Shown: piece after piece, positions 1 to 7,791 of the stretch | How positions within the stretch are numbered: the stretch's first letter is position 1 | How the letters are laid out: each line of letters begins with the position of its first letter | DNA from: JACRBK01 sp964427955 | Lineage (GTDB): Bacteria; Chloroflexota; Anaerolineae; Aggregatilineales; Aggregatilineaceae | Reading direction: 5' to 3' | DNA: 38,652 nt | Assembly: GCA_964427955.1 (NCBI GenBank) | Contig: CAYRWY010000012.1 | Coordinates: forward strand, 1 to 38,652 | Translations under genes and position numbers: made by a program | Notes under the pieces: generated by a model | What the model was told of the DNA's origin: nothing | The model's input: only the letters and a program-made list of their open reading frames with translations | The model's database searches: none

Positions 1-42
1 ATAACGCGTATCAGAGTTTTGCGTGTCCAATTTTTCTCTCAT
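1..42 (-). CDS. Possible 5' end of a leftward gene, cut by the window edge
   Basis: An ATG at 42-40 on the minus strand opens a 14-codon frame (MREKLDTQNSDTRY) that runs off the left edge. A purine-rich GAGGGG lies about 10 bases upstream, and a plausible promoter is at 102-130. The fragment is too short to assign a family. It could be an unrelated open frame, so only the start signal supports it. Confidence 0.3.
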   Translation of the reverse strand, partial: MREKLDTQNSDTRY

Positions 43-101
43 ATCGTTGGTCCCCTCACGTTGAGGTCAGTCCTGGGATTCTACGTCAAGACAAACATAG
101 T

Positions 102-130
102 ATTATTCCCAAGAAATGGGATCGCGACAA
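102..130 (-). promoter_or_regulatory. Sigma70-like promoter facing left
   Basis: Read on the minus strand, TTGTCG (130-125) and AATAAT (107-102) are separated by exactly 17 bases. They match the -35 and -10 consensus at four and five of six positions. Transcription would begin near 95 and enter the truncated leftward gene that starts at 42. This is pattern evidence only. Confidence 0.35.
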
Positions 131-287
131 CCCCAAAGTTAGCGGAATTGGTCAAAAGCAATGAAGCCGCGATCTTGGGCCCGTCCCTGTGAACATGCGA
201 GAAACTTCGAGGAAAAAGGCTGGCTGGCAGGGTGCGGATGCGCTACACTGGGAGCCAGTCGAACCGTACTGTAACCGGAGGAATGAC

Positions 288-1448
288 GTGCGGAATTTTG
301 CTTATCACAATCCCACCAAAATCATCTTTGGGCAAGATACCACCGACCGCCTGGCCGAAGAAATGCAAGCCTGGGGGACGAACGTTTTACTCGTCTACGG
401 CGGGGGCAGCATCAAGAAGAACGGGCTGTACGACCGGGTGATGCGCCAGCTCGGCGGCAAGAAGGTTCACGAACTCGCCGGGGTGGAGCCTAATCCACGG
501 CTGTCTACGGTGCGCAAGGGCATCCAACTTTGCCGCGAGCATCAGATCGATTTTATCCTGGCCGTCGGCGGCGGCAGTGTCATCGACTGCGCCAAAGCGA
601 TTTCGGTTGGGGCCTTGTACGACGGTGATGTGTGGGATTTCTACAAGGGAAAAGCCCAGCCCACCGCCGCCATCCCGGTCGGGGCGATCCTGACGCTGGC
701 CGCTACCGGCACCGAAATGAATGGGAATTCCGTTATTACGAACACGGAGACCAAAGAGAAAATCGGCTTCGCGGGCGTCCTGCTCCTGCATCCCGCGTTT
801 TCGATTCTGGACCCTTGCAATACCTTCACGGTTCCCCCGATCCAGGTGGCCTACGGCTGCGTCGATATGCTGTCGCACCTCTACGAGTGTTACTTCTCCT
901 ATCCTGACGAGACGCCGATCCAGGATGGGCTGGCAGAGACGATCATGAGGACGATTTTCGACAACGTGTTCGTGGTCCTCGAAAACCCGGAAGACTACGC
1001 GGCGCGCGCGAATCTCATGTGGTGCGGCACGCTGGCCCTCAACGACATCATCCCCCTGGGAAAAGAGGGCGACTGGGGCTGCCATGCCATCGAACACGTC
1101 CTGAGCGCCCACTACGATATTCCCCACGGGGCCGGTCTGGCGATCATCACCCCGCCTTACATGAAGCACCTATGCCAGTTCCATCCCCAAAAGTATAAGC
1201 AATACGCCGTCAAGGTGCTGGGCATCGATCCCCAGGGCAGGTCCGATTATGAGGTGGGCATGGAGGGCATCGCCCAAACCAAAGCCCTCTTCAGACAGAT
1301 CGGCGCTCCCGTCGCGCTCAGCGAGGTCGGGATTGGCGCTGACCGCCTGGACCTGATGGCCCGCGAGACGGTGCAGGGCGGGAAAATCGGGAACTATGCC
1401 AAAATCGGCGTAGAAGAATTGTCCACCATCCTCAAGGACGCTCTATAA
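288..1448 (+). CDS. Iron-dependent alcohol dehydrogenase, YqhD/butanol dehydrogenase type
   Basis: This enzyme is predicted to be a cytoplasmic NAD(P)H-dependent alcohol/aldehyde oxidoreductase of the Fe-ADH (type III) family, which typically reduces fermentation or reactive aldehydes. The frame is open from 189, but GTG 288 is preferred: GGAGG lies at 277-281, and the resulting 386-residue protein begins NFAYHNPTKIIFG as YqhD-like proteins do. Nucleotide-binding glycines are seen in YGGGS (37-41) and VGGGSVID (93-100). The expected iron ligands are all present as D193, H197, H266 and H280, one position off E. coli YqhD numbering. The gene is single, ends in a strong terminator, and has a weak -10-like TACACT at 244-249. 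The family is secure; the natural substrate is not known. Confidence 0.93.
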   Translation: MRNFAYHNPTKIIFGQDTTDRLAEEMQAWGTNVLLVYGGGSIKKNGLYDRVMRQLGGKKVHELAGVEPNPRLSTVRKGIQLCREHQIDFILAVGGGSVIDCAKAISVGALYDGDVWDFYKGKAQPTAAIPVGAILTLAATGTEMNGNSVITNTETKEKIGFAGVLLLHPAFSILDPCNTFTVPPIQVAYGCVDMLSHLYECYFSYPDETPIQDGLAETIMRTIFDNVFVVLENPEDYAARANLMWCGTLALNDIIPLGKEGDWGCHAIEHVLSAHYDIPHGAGLAIITPPYMKHLCQFHPQKYKQYAVKVLGIDPQGRSDYEVGMEGIAQTKALFRQIGAPVALSEVGIGADRLDLMARETVQGGKIGNYAKIGVEELSTILKDAL

Positions 1449-1481
1449 CCGGCCTTAGAAGGTCACTGCTCGACGAGACAC

Positions 1482-1517
1482 CTCCCCCGGCCCGATCTGA
1501 GACCGGGGGAGTTTTTT
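1482..1517 (+). terminator. Rho-independent terminator after the alcohol dehydrogenase
   Basis: A perfect 9-bp GC-rich stem (1482-1490 with 1503-1511) and a 12-base loop are followed at once by six T residues (1512-1517). This separates the dehydrogenase from the sugar operon. Confidence 0.92.
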
Positions 1518-1566
1518 GAGTCGGCTCGCCTGTCCACCAACGCTATCAGAATTGGACAAAATGTTA

Positions 1567-1615
1567 TTGACAACGTTGACAATCAGGAATAAAGTATAGA
1601 TGTCAACGTTGTCAA
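1567..1615. promoter_or_regulatory. Tandem LacI-type operators over the regulator promoter
   Basis: Two near-palindromes with a central CG, the usual form of LacI/PurR-family operators, lie here. Site 1 is TTGACAACGTTGACAA at 1567-1582 (7 of 8 half-site positions symmetric). Site 2 is ATGTCAACGTTGTCAA at 1600-1615 (6 of 8). Their centres are 33 bp apart, about three helical turns. Site 1 contains a consensus -35 TTGACA (1567-1572), with TAAAGT (1590-1595) as the likely -10 after 17 bases. Bound repressor would block RNA polymerase. The presumed ligand is the regulator encoded at 1661, giving autoregulation and control of the downstream operon. Confidence 0.75.
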
Positions 1616-1660
1616 CCGCGTTGCGAAAAGACTTTGACTTAGTGCCGGTGGATGGGGCGT

Positions 1661-2659
1661 ATGACGACTATCAAACAAGTAGCCGACCGCGCAGGTGTCT
1701 CATTCAAGACGGTTTCCCGCGTTCTCAACAACGATCCCAACGTCGCCACCGTCACGCGCGAGCGTGTTTTGCAGGCCATCGAAGCACTGGATTACCGCCC
1801 CAATCTCGCCGCCCGGCACATGCGCACCGGACGCTCGCAAATCATCGGCTTCATTACCGACGAAATCGCGACCACGCCCTTTGCCTTCAATATCGTCAAG
1901 GGTGCCCAGCACCAGGCGTGGCTGAACGACCAGATGCTGCTCGTGGTGAACACCGAGCGCGATCCCGACATCGAAGAAAACGCGCTCAACATGATGTTGC
2001 AGCGGCGTGTGGAAGGCATTATCTACGCGACGATGTATCATCGCGCGGTCAACCCGCCCGACCTCCTCCGCGAAGTCCCTGCCGTTTTGCTGGACTGTTA
2101 CAGCGAAGATCGTTCGCTGCCATCCGTGGTTCCCGACGAAGCTTATGGCGGACGCCAGGCAACGGAAATCCTCCTTCAAAAAGGACATCGCCGGATCGGA
2201 TTCATCAACGTCGATTTCGTGGTGAATCACCCGGCTGCTGCCGGACGGCTCGAAGGGTATCGTCAAGCCCTGGCGGCTTATGGTCTACCCTTCGACGAGG
2301 AGCTGGTGCGGTACGGCAATACGATGGCCGATCAGGGTTACCTGCACACCCGGACGCTGATGAAGCTCCCCAATCCGCCCACGGCACTGTTCTGCGGCAC
2401 AGACCGCACCGCGATGGGGGCCTACGATGCCCTGAAAGAATTGGGGCTGCGGATTCCTGAGGACATCGCGGTGATTGGCTTTGACAACCAGGAGCTGATT
2501 GCGGCCTACGTGCGGCCCGCGCTCTCGACCATGGCTCTGCCGCATTACGAAATGGGCGAATGGTCGGTTCAGTATTTATTAGAACACCCCCAGGCTCAAC
2601 CGGACAAACCCGTTCAAGCGAAGATTCTCTGTCCCTTCATTGAACGCGAGTCTGTGTAA
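1661..2659 (+). CDS. LacI-family transcriptional repressor of the sugar operon
   Basis: The protein begins MTTIKQVADRAGVSFKTVSR, the canonical LacI helix-turn-helix. It continues with VLNNDP and a hinge region (PNLAARHMRTGRS), then a periplasmic-binding-protein-like effector domain with typical TALFCGTDRTAMGA and IAVIGFDN segments. ATG 1661 is favoured because GGTGGA lies 9 bases upstream and family members start M-x-T-I; ATG 1652 would add three residues. The hinge carries Met where most members have the DNA-intercalating Leu. It is the first gene of the sugar operon: the next gene is 112 bp downstream with no terminator between. The ligand is probably a fructose- or sucrose-derived sugar, inferred from the GH32 gene. 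Confidence 0.92.
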   Translation: MTTIKQVADRAGVSFKTVSRVLNNDPNVATVTRERVLQAIEALDYRPNLAARHMRTGRSQIIGFITDEIATTPFAFNIVKGAQHQAWLNDQMLLVVNTERDPDIEENALNMMLQRRVEGIIYATMYHRAVNPPDLLREVPAVLLDCYSEDRSLPSVVPDEAYGGRQATEILLQKGHRRIGFINVDFVVNHPAAAGRLEGYRQALAAYGLPFDEELVRYGNTMADQGYLHTRTLMKLPNPPTALFCGTDRTAMGAYDALKELGLRIPEDIAVIGFDNQELIAAYVRPALSTMALPHYEMGEWSVQYLLEHPQAQPDKPVQAKILCPFIERESV

Positions 2660-2771
2660 TACCGTTCGACGATATCGCCAGTAGAACAGGAGGTGCCCCC
2701 CTATATTAACAGAATAGAGTCTCGGATTACAAAATAAGCAATCTAGTTAATGCGTTCAGAAGGAGACTTCC

Positions 2772-4070
2772 ATGAAATCCAGAACTCTTTTCATCCTGAC
2801 TATCCTGCTCACGGTGACCATGTTAGTGCCGGTCTCCGCCCAGGCTCGCGAGCCTATCAAGATCAAGCTGTGGCATCACGGCGGCCCCGAAAACGAGGCG
2901 AATGCCAACCGGGACCAGGTCAAGCGGTTCAATGCCTCGCAAAGCGACATCGAGGTTGAATACGTCGAACAGCCCGGCGGCGCCGTGGCGGGCAGCGGAT
3001 ACAATGACGCCGTGAATGCGGCGGCAGTCGCCGGAGATCTGCCGTGCATTTTGGACCTGGACGGCCCCAATCTGTACAACTACGCCTGGGGTGGCTTCAT
3101 CATCCCGCTGGACTCCTACGTATCGGACGATCTGCGAGCTGACCTGCTGCCGTCGCTGATCGATCAGGGCACCTACCAGGGCAAGCTGTACGCGATTGGC
3201 CAGTACGACTCGGGCCTGGCGATTGTCGGACGTAAATCCTTGCTGGAAAAAGCAGGGGTGCGCATTCCCACCGGCGTCAGCGACGCCTGGACCCTCGAAG
3301 AATTCAACGACGCGCTGGCGAAGCTCCAGGCTTTGCCCGACGTGGAATATGCCATCGATCTCAAGATGAACTATGGCGCCGGGGAGTGGTTTACCTACGC
3401 CTTCAGCCCCATCGTACAGTCCTGGGGCGGGGATCTCATCGACCGCGAAACCTATACGAGCGCCGAAGGCATCCTGAATGGGCCGGACGCCGTCGCGGCG
3501 ATGACCTGGATGCAGGACCTCTTCAAGCAGGGCTATTCCGTCGTTACCCCGCCCGACGACAATGAGTTCGTGAACGGCAAGGCAGCGTTAGGATGGGTCG
3601 GCCACTGGATGACCACGACATACTACGACACTTTCGGCGATGACATGGTCATCATTCCGATGCCCGACTTTGGCAAAGGCGCCAAGACCGGCATGGGATC
3701 GTGGGCCTGGTCGATCAGCTCGCAGTGTGAAAATCCCGAGGCGGCCTGGGCCTATCTCGAATTCGCCCTGCAACCGGATGAAATCCTGGCCATCACCAAT
3801 GAAAACGGGGCCGTGCCCGGCACGTCGTCGGCCCTCGCGAAGTCCGATCTGTTCGGCGAAAACGGACGTCTGCGCATCTTCGAAGAACAGCTCAAGAGCG
3901 GCGTGGCGTTCCCGCGTCCGAAGACGCCCGCTTATCCCACGATCACGGCGGCTTTCTACACCGCGATGGACAACATCATCAAGGGCGGCGACGTTCAGAC
4001 CGAACTGGATGCTGCCGTCGATAAAATCGACCAGGATATCAAAGACCACGACGGGTATCCTGCCAAGTAA
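2772..4070 (+). CDS. Sugar ABC transporter substrate-binding protein (family 1)
   Basis: This 432-residue protein has a Sec signal peptide: a basic start, a hydrophobic core at 5-20, and a likely cut after VSAQA near residue 25. There is no lipobox cysteine. The mature start IKIKLWHHGGPENEANANRD and the GKAALGWVGHW segment are typical of MalE/UgpB-like binding proteins. A strong AAGGAG site precedes ATG 2772. It should capture an oligosaccharide outside the membrane and deliver it to the permeases encoded at 4147 and 5238. With a fructosidase gene in the same operon, a sucrose or fructo-oligosaccharide ligand is the simplest inference. Anchoring without a lipid is unexplained. Confidence 0.9.
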   Translation: MKSRTLFILTILLTVTMLVPVSAQAREPIKIKLWHHGGPENEANANRDQVKRFNASQSDIEVEYVEQPGGAVAGSGYNDAVNAAAVAGDLPCILDLDGPNLYNYAWGGFIIPLDSYVSDDLRADLLPSLIDQGTYQGKLYAIGQYDSGLAIVGRKSLLEKAGVRIPTGVSDAWTLEEFNDALAKLQALPDVEYAIDLKMNYGAGEWFTYAFSPIVQSWGGDLIDRETYTSAEGILNGPDAVAAMTWMQDLFKQGYSVVTPPDDNEFVNGKAALGWVGHWMTTTYYDTFGDDMVIIPMPDFGKGAKTGMGSWAWSISSQCENPEAAWAYLEFALQPDEILAITNENGAVPGTSSALAKSDLFGENGRLRIFEEQLKSGVAFPRPKTPAYPTITAAFYTAMDNIIKGGDVQTELDAAVDKIDQDIKDHDGYPAK

Positions 4071-4089
4071 GTCGTACTGGCTTTAGCCG

Positions 4090-4121
4090 ATGAGTAGCTG
4101 CGCCGAGCAGCTACTCATTTT
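4090..4121 (+). terminator. Intra-operon stem-loop between binding-protein and permease genes
   Basis: An 11-bp perfect inverted repeat (4090-4100 with 4108-4118), a 7-base loop and TTTT at 4118-4121 follow the binding-protein stop by 20 bases. In many ABC operons such a hairpin stabilises the upstream mRNA or terminates part of transcription, so that the binding protein is made in excess. Its position argues that permease translation begins after it, at 4147. Confidence 0.75.
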
Positions 4122-4146
4122 CCTGGTAAATAGAGGCAAAAATGTT

Positions 4147-5232
4147 ATGAGATCACCAGCCCATTTACGAAAGCACGAAGTGCGTGCGGCGTGGCTGATG
4201 AGTGCTCCGGCGTTGTTGGGCCTGTTTATCTTTGTGCTGCTGCCCCTGGCGCTCGGCTTTTATTGGAGTCTGACCGACAAACGGCTTATTTCACCCTACC
4301 CTACTAAATTTATCGGCTTCGAGAATTATGACCGGCTGCTCTCGGTCAACGTCATCACCCTCAAGCCCGAGGTCGATGACGCGACGGGAAAGATCCAGCG
4401 AGACGCCGACGGGGAGATCGTCTACCCCCGGCTGAGACCCATTCTGAAGTCCAATCCCCGTTACGACGAATACCGCGAGTGGTTCTCGTTCGATCTCCGC
4501 GACCACCGTTACGTGGTCATCGCCAAAGATCCCACCTTTCTGCGGGCGCTGGTCAATACCACGCTGTTCGTGTTGGTGATCGTGCCGGGCCAGGGCGGGC
4601 TGGCGCTGATCATGGCGCTGTTCGTCAACCAACGCTTGCGCGGCATGAATCTGTTTCGGACGATTTATTTCAGTCCCGTGGTCACCTCGATGGCCGTGAT
4701 CGCCATCGTATGGAAGTTCCTATACAACCCCGACGAAGGTTTGATCAATCGCTTTCTGACCACCATCTCGTTTGGCCATATCGATCCGCCCGCCTGGTTG
4801 GTAGACAACCACACCGCCCTGCTGGCCATCATCATCCTCTCGGCCTGGCAAGCGGCGGGTTTTCAGATGGTCATTTTCCTGGCCGGGTTGCAGGGTATCC
4901 CCGGCGAGCTTTACGAAGCGTCGCAGATGGACGGGGCCAATATGTGGCAGCAGTTCCGGTTCGTGACGCTGCCGCTGCTCCGCAACACGACGGTTTTTGT
5001 CATCATCAGCACGACGATTCTGGCATTCCGGCTCTTCACCCAAATCGACGTCTTGACCAAAGGGGGGCCGCGCGATTCCACCGTCACGGTCGTCTTCGAT
5101 GCCGTAGATCAGGGTTTTCGACAACAAAAAATCGGCTATGGCTCGGCGATCACCGTGGTGTTCTTCGTGATCGTCGTGAGCGTGGCCCTGATCCAGCGCG
5201 CGCTCTTGCGGTCAGAACGTGAAGTGGAGTGA
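4147..5232 (+). CDS. Sugar ABC transporter permease, MalF/UgpA type
   Basis: This integral membrane permease of a carbohydrate ABC importer has the EAA coupling motif EASQMDGANMWQQFRFVTLP in its C-terminal third; that motif docks the ATPase. About six membrane spans are visible, starting with LMSAPALLGLFIFVLLPLAL. ATG 4147 is preferred over upstream frames because AGAGG lies upstream and the earlier codons fall in the stem-loop. An extra hydrophilic segment of about 70 residues sits between spans 1 and 2, where most MalF-like proteins have a short loop. The gene overlaps or abuts the next permease gene. No ATPase gene is in this operon. Confidence 0.9.
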   Translation: MRSPAHLRKHEVRAAWLMSAPALLGLFIFVLLPLALGFYWSLTDKRLISPYPTKFIGFENYDRLLSVNVITLKPEVDDATGKIQRDADGEIVYPRLRPILKSNPRYDEYREWFSFDLRDHRYVVIAKDPTFLRALVNTTLFVLVIVPGQGGLALIMALFVNQRLRGMNLFRTIYFSPVVTSMAVIAIVWKFLYNPDEGLINRFLTTISFGHIDPPAWLVDNHTALLAIIILSAWQAAGFQMVIFLAGLQGIPGELYEASQMDGANMWQQFRFVTLPLLRNTTVFVIISTTILAFRLFTQIDVLTKGGPRDSTVTVVFDAVDQGFRQQKIGYGSAITVVFFVIVVSVALIQRALLRSEREVE

Positions 5233-5237
5233 CGATC

Positions 5238-6149
5238 ATGTTGAAAGCACAGGATAAAAAGTCCATTGAACTGACGCGTTCGCACTACCGCACCTCCCTG
5301 CGCCGGATTTCGCTGCGGACGCTCGATTATGGCTGCATGACGCTGCTGGCCATCTTTTTTCTGTTCCCCGTGGTGTTCATGATCGTCTCGTCTTTCAAGC
5401 CCGAAAAAGTGATTTTTGACGACTTGAAGACGGTCGTATGGGCCTTCGTGCCCCACCAACCCACCTTCGATAACTATGACTACGTGTTCAGCCGGGTTCC
5501 CTTCTGGCGGTACATGTTCAACTCCATCGCCGTGGTGAGCACGACGGTGGTATCCGGCTTGATCGTCAACAGCATGGTTGCCTTCGCGCTGGCGCGTCTG
5601 CGCTGGAAAGGCAAGACGCTCATTCTGTCGATCATCATTGCCCTGACGATTGTTCCGCTGGAAACGGTGGTGGTACCACTGTTGGTGCTCGTCAACAAGC
5701 TGCCCTGGTTCGACGGCACGACCACCTGGCTGAACACCATGCGCGTGCAGATCATTCCCTTTGTGGCGGATGCCTTCTCCATCTTTCTCTTCTACCAGTT
5801 CTTCATCGGACTGCCGAAAGACTTCGACGAGGCCGCCTACATCGATGGCGCCACCCCTTTCGGCGTCTACCGCCAGATCATCATCCCCCTGTCGCGCCCG
5901 GTGATTGCGACGGTAGCGATCCTCCAGGCCCTGGTGCTCTGGAGTTCCTATCTCTGGCCACTGATGGTGACGCGCTCAGAGAGTGTTCGACCGCTGACGG
6001 TCGGCATCACGGCGTTGTACGTCTACGAAATCAAGTGGGGCCAGATCCTGGCTTTTGCCGCCATGATCACGATTCCCGTGCTCGTGCTGTTTCTGCTGTT
6101 TCAAAAATGGTTCGTCAAGAGTGTTGTCTCAACCGGCATCAAAGGGTAG
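5238..6149 (+). CDS. Sugar ABC transporter permease, MalG/UgpE type
   Basis: This is the partner permease of the MalF-like protein. Hydrophobic spans begin at CMTLLAIFFLFPVVFMIVSS, and the EAA-type motif DEAAYIDGATPFGVYRQIIIPLSRP lies in the C-terminal half. ATG 5238 has GGAG 8 bases upstream. An earlier GTG at 5229 overlaps the preceding stop and would add three residues. The close spacing implies coupled translation with the upstream permease. With the binding protein it forms the translocation pore. The missing ATPase is probably supplied by a shared MsmK/UgpC-like protein encoded elsewhere. Confidence 0.91.
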   Translation: MLKAQDKKSIELTRSHYRTSLRRISLRTLDYGCMTLLAIFFLFPVVFMIVSSFKPEKVIFDDLKTVVWAFVPHQPTFDNYDYVFSRVPFWRYMFNSIAVVSTTVVSGLIVNSMVAFALARLRWKGKTLILSIIIALTIVPLETVVVPLLVLVNKLPWFDGTTTWLNTMRVQIIPFVADAFSIFLFYQFFIGLPKDFDEAAYIDGATPFGVYRQIIIPLSRPVIATVAILQALVLWSSYLWPLMVTRSESVRPLTVGITALYVYEIKWGQILAFAAMITIPVLVLFLLFQKWFVKSVVSTGIKG

Positions 6150-6205
6150 GATTTTAACCTCACTGTCTGCTCTGCCGTCTCAGCGCGCAGAGAATCGGGG
6201 ATTTC

Positions 6206-7630
6206 ATGGAACCCTTTTTCACTCAATCCAAACATCTGCGCCAACAATTAGCACACGATCCTCATCGTCCTCATTATCACTTTCTTCCTCCCCACTATTG
6301 GATGAACGATCCTAACGGCTTAATCCAGTGGCGGGACCAGTTCCACCTGTTTTATCAATACAATCCCGATGGCCCGGCGTGGGGAAATATTCACTGGGGA
6401 CACGCGGTCAGCGACGATCTCGTCCATTGGACCGATCTTCCCATCGCCCTGGCTCCAACTGAAGGGGGACCGGATAAAGACGGCTGTTGGTCGGGCTGTG
6501 CGGTCAATCAGGACGGGGTGCCCACTCTGCTCTATACGGGCGTCTTCCCCGAAGTTCAATGCCTGGCCACGGGGGCAGACGATCTGGTGTCGTGGCAGAA
6601 GCATCCGGCGAGTCCGGTCGTAGCCGCGCCTCCGCCGCATCTGGACGTGGTCGGATTTCGAGATCCCTGCGTCTGGCAGAATGATGGAAGCTGGCACATG
6701 GTGCTCGGCACCGGCCTCAAAGACGTGGGGGGCGCGGCGCTGCTCTACCGGTCCCCGGACCTGGTTCACTGGGACTATGTGAATCCCGTCCTGGTCGGTG
6801 ACAGGCATTCGACCGGCGAGATGTGGGAATGCCCGTCCTTTTTCCGCCTGGGAGACAAGTACGTCCTGCTGGTCTCCATCTTCCCGCGCCTGGGCACCTA
6901 CTATTTCGTCGGTTCCTTCGACGGTGCCCGGCTGGTGCCTGAGCACCAGGGATCGCTCGATCTGGGTGCCTATTTCTTTGCTCCCCAGACTTTTCTGGAT
7001 AGCCAGGGGCGGCGGCTCATGCTGGGCTGGATCTGGGAAGGGCGCAGTGACGAAGCTCAGCAGCGCGCCGGATGGGCCGGGATTCAGTCGGTGCCGCGCC
7101 AACTCCTGCTGCGCGCCGATGGCACGTTGGGGATCGAGCCGGTGCCCGAACTCGGCATCTTGCGTGAAGACCTCTACCGCGTTTCAAACCTGGTCATTCC
7201 GCCGGACTCCAGCTACGTGTTAAACATCCAGGGAAACAGCCTGGAAATCATCGCGGAACTCGATCCAGGGGAGGCCGAAGAGTGCGGCATCAAAGTTTGC
7301 TGCTCCCCCGACGGGGTCGAGCAAACCCGGATCATCTACCAGCGCGGCACCCACCGGATAGCGGTGGACCGGTCACAGGCTAGCCTTGACGACCATGTTG
7401 ATCGGGATACCCAAAGCGGCCCTCTGGCGCTGGCTCAGGGTGAGACCTTAAGACTGCACATTTTTCTGGATCGTTCGGTCATCGAGGTTTTCGCCAACGG
7501 TCGATGCTGCCTCACCAGCCGGATTTATCCTTCCCGTGCCGACAGCGTGGGTGTAGAACTTTTCGCTCACGGGCGGAGTGCCAGACTTCAGGCCCTCCAG
7601 ATTTGGACCATGCGCTCGATCTGGAAATGA
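6206..7630 (+). CDS. GH32 beta-fructosidase (sucrose/fructan hydrolase)
   Basis: This glycoside hydrolase family 32 enzyme removes terminal beta-D-fructose from sucrose or fructo-oligosaccharides with retention of configuration. All three signature blocks are present: the nucleophile Asp35 in WMNDPNG (32-38), the transition-state stabiliser in FRDP (R152-D153-P154) and the acid/base Glu208 in MWECP. A C-terminal beta-sandwich follows, including the conserved block RLHIFLDRSVIEVFAN. The 474-residue length is typical. No signal peptide is seen, so it should act in the cytoplasm on imported oligosaccharides. It is the last gene of the operon, 56 bp after the permease. Invertase, levanase and sucrose-6-phosphate hydrolase specificities cannot be separated by eye; the lack of a phosphotransferase gene argues against the last. 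Confidence 0.94.
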   Translation: MEPFFTQSKHLRQQLAHDPHRPHYHFLPPHYWMNDPNGLIQWRDQFHLFYQYNPDGPAWGNIHWGHAVSDDLVHWTDLPIALAPTEGGPDKDGCWSGCAVNQDGVPTLLYTGVFPEVQCLATGADDLVSWQKHPASPVVAAPPPHLDVVGFRDPCVWQNDGSWHMVLGTGLKDVGGAALLYRSPDLVHWDYVNPVLVGDRHSTGEMWECPSFFRLGDKYVLLVSIFPRLGTYYFVGSFDGARLVPEHQGSLDLGAYFFAPQTFLDSQGRRLMLGWIWEGRSDEAQQRAGWAGIQSVPRQLLLRADGTLGIEPVPELGILREDLYRVSNLVIPPDSSYVLNIQGNSLEIIAELDPGEAEECGIKVCCSPDGVEQTRIIYQRGTHRIAVDRSQASLDDHVDRDTQSGPLALAQGETLRLHIFLDRSVIEVFANGRCCLTSRIYPSRADSVGVELFAHGRSARLQALQIWTMRSIWK

Positions 7631-7730
7631 GAGCACGGCGGGGCGTAGTCGAACTTTGGCGTGAGAAATTTCGTGAGTGTTGAAGCGCCCGCGTAAATCG
7701 AAGGTTAGCTGACTATAACTCACCGGGTCA

Positions 7731-7751
7731 TATTCTGTCGTAGAATATAAT
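7731..7751 (+). promoter_or_regulatory. Promoter with inverted repeat upstream of the lipid kinase
   Basis: A perfect -10 hexamer TATAAT lies at 7746-7751, about 40 bases before the lipid kinase start. A 6-bp inverted repeat TATTCT/AGAATA (7731-7736 and 7742-7747) overlaps it, and TAGAAT recurs at 7756-7761. No good -35 is visible at 17 bases, so an activator or an operator overlapping the -10 is possible. Confidence 0.4.
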
Positions 7752-7791
7752 ACGATAGAATGGGCAGTCCTTTGAAAAGGGCATTCAAACG

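Noticed and set aside
387..1169. A 260-codon minus-strand open frame inside the alcohol dehydrogenase gene
   Set aside because: It overlaps a gene with complete iron-ligand motifs and has low-complexity shadow composition.
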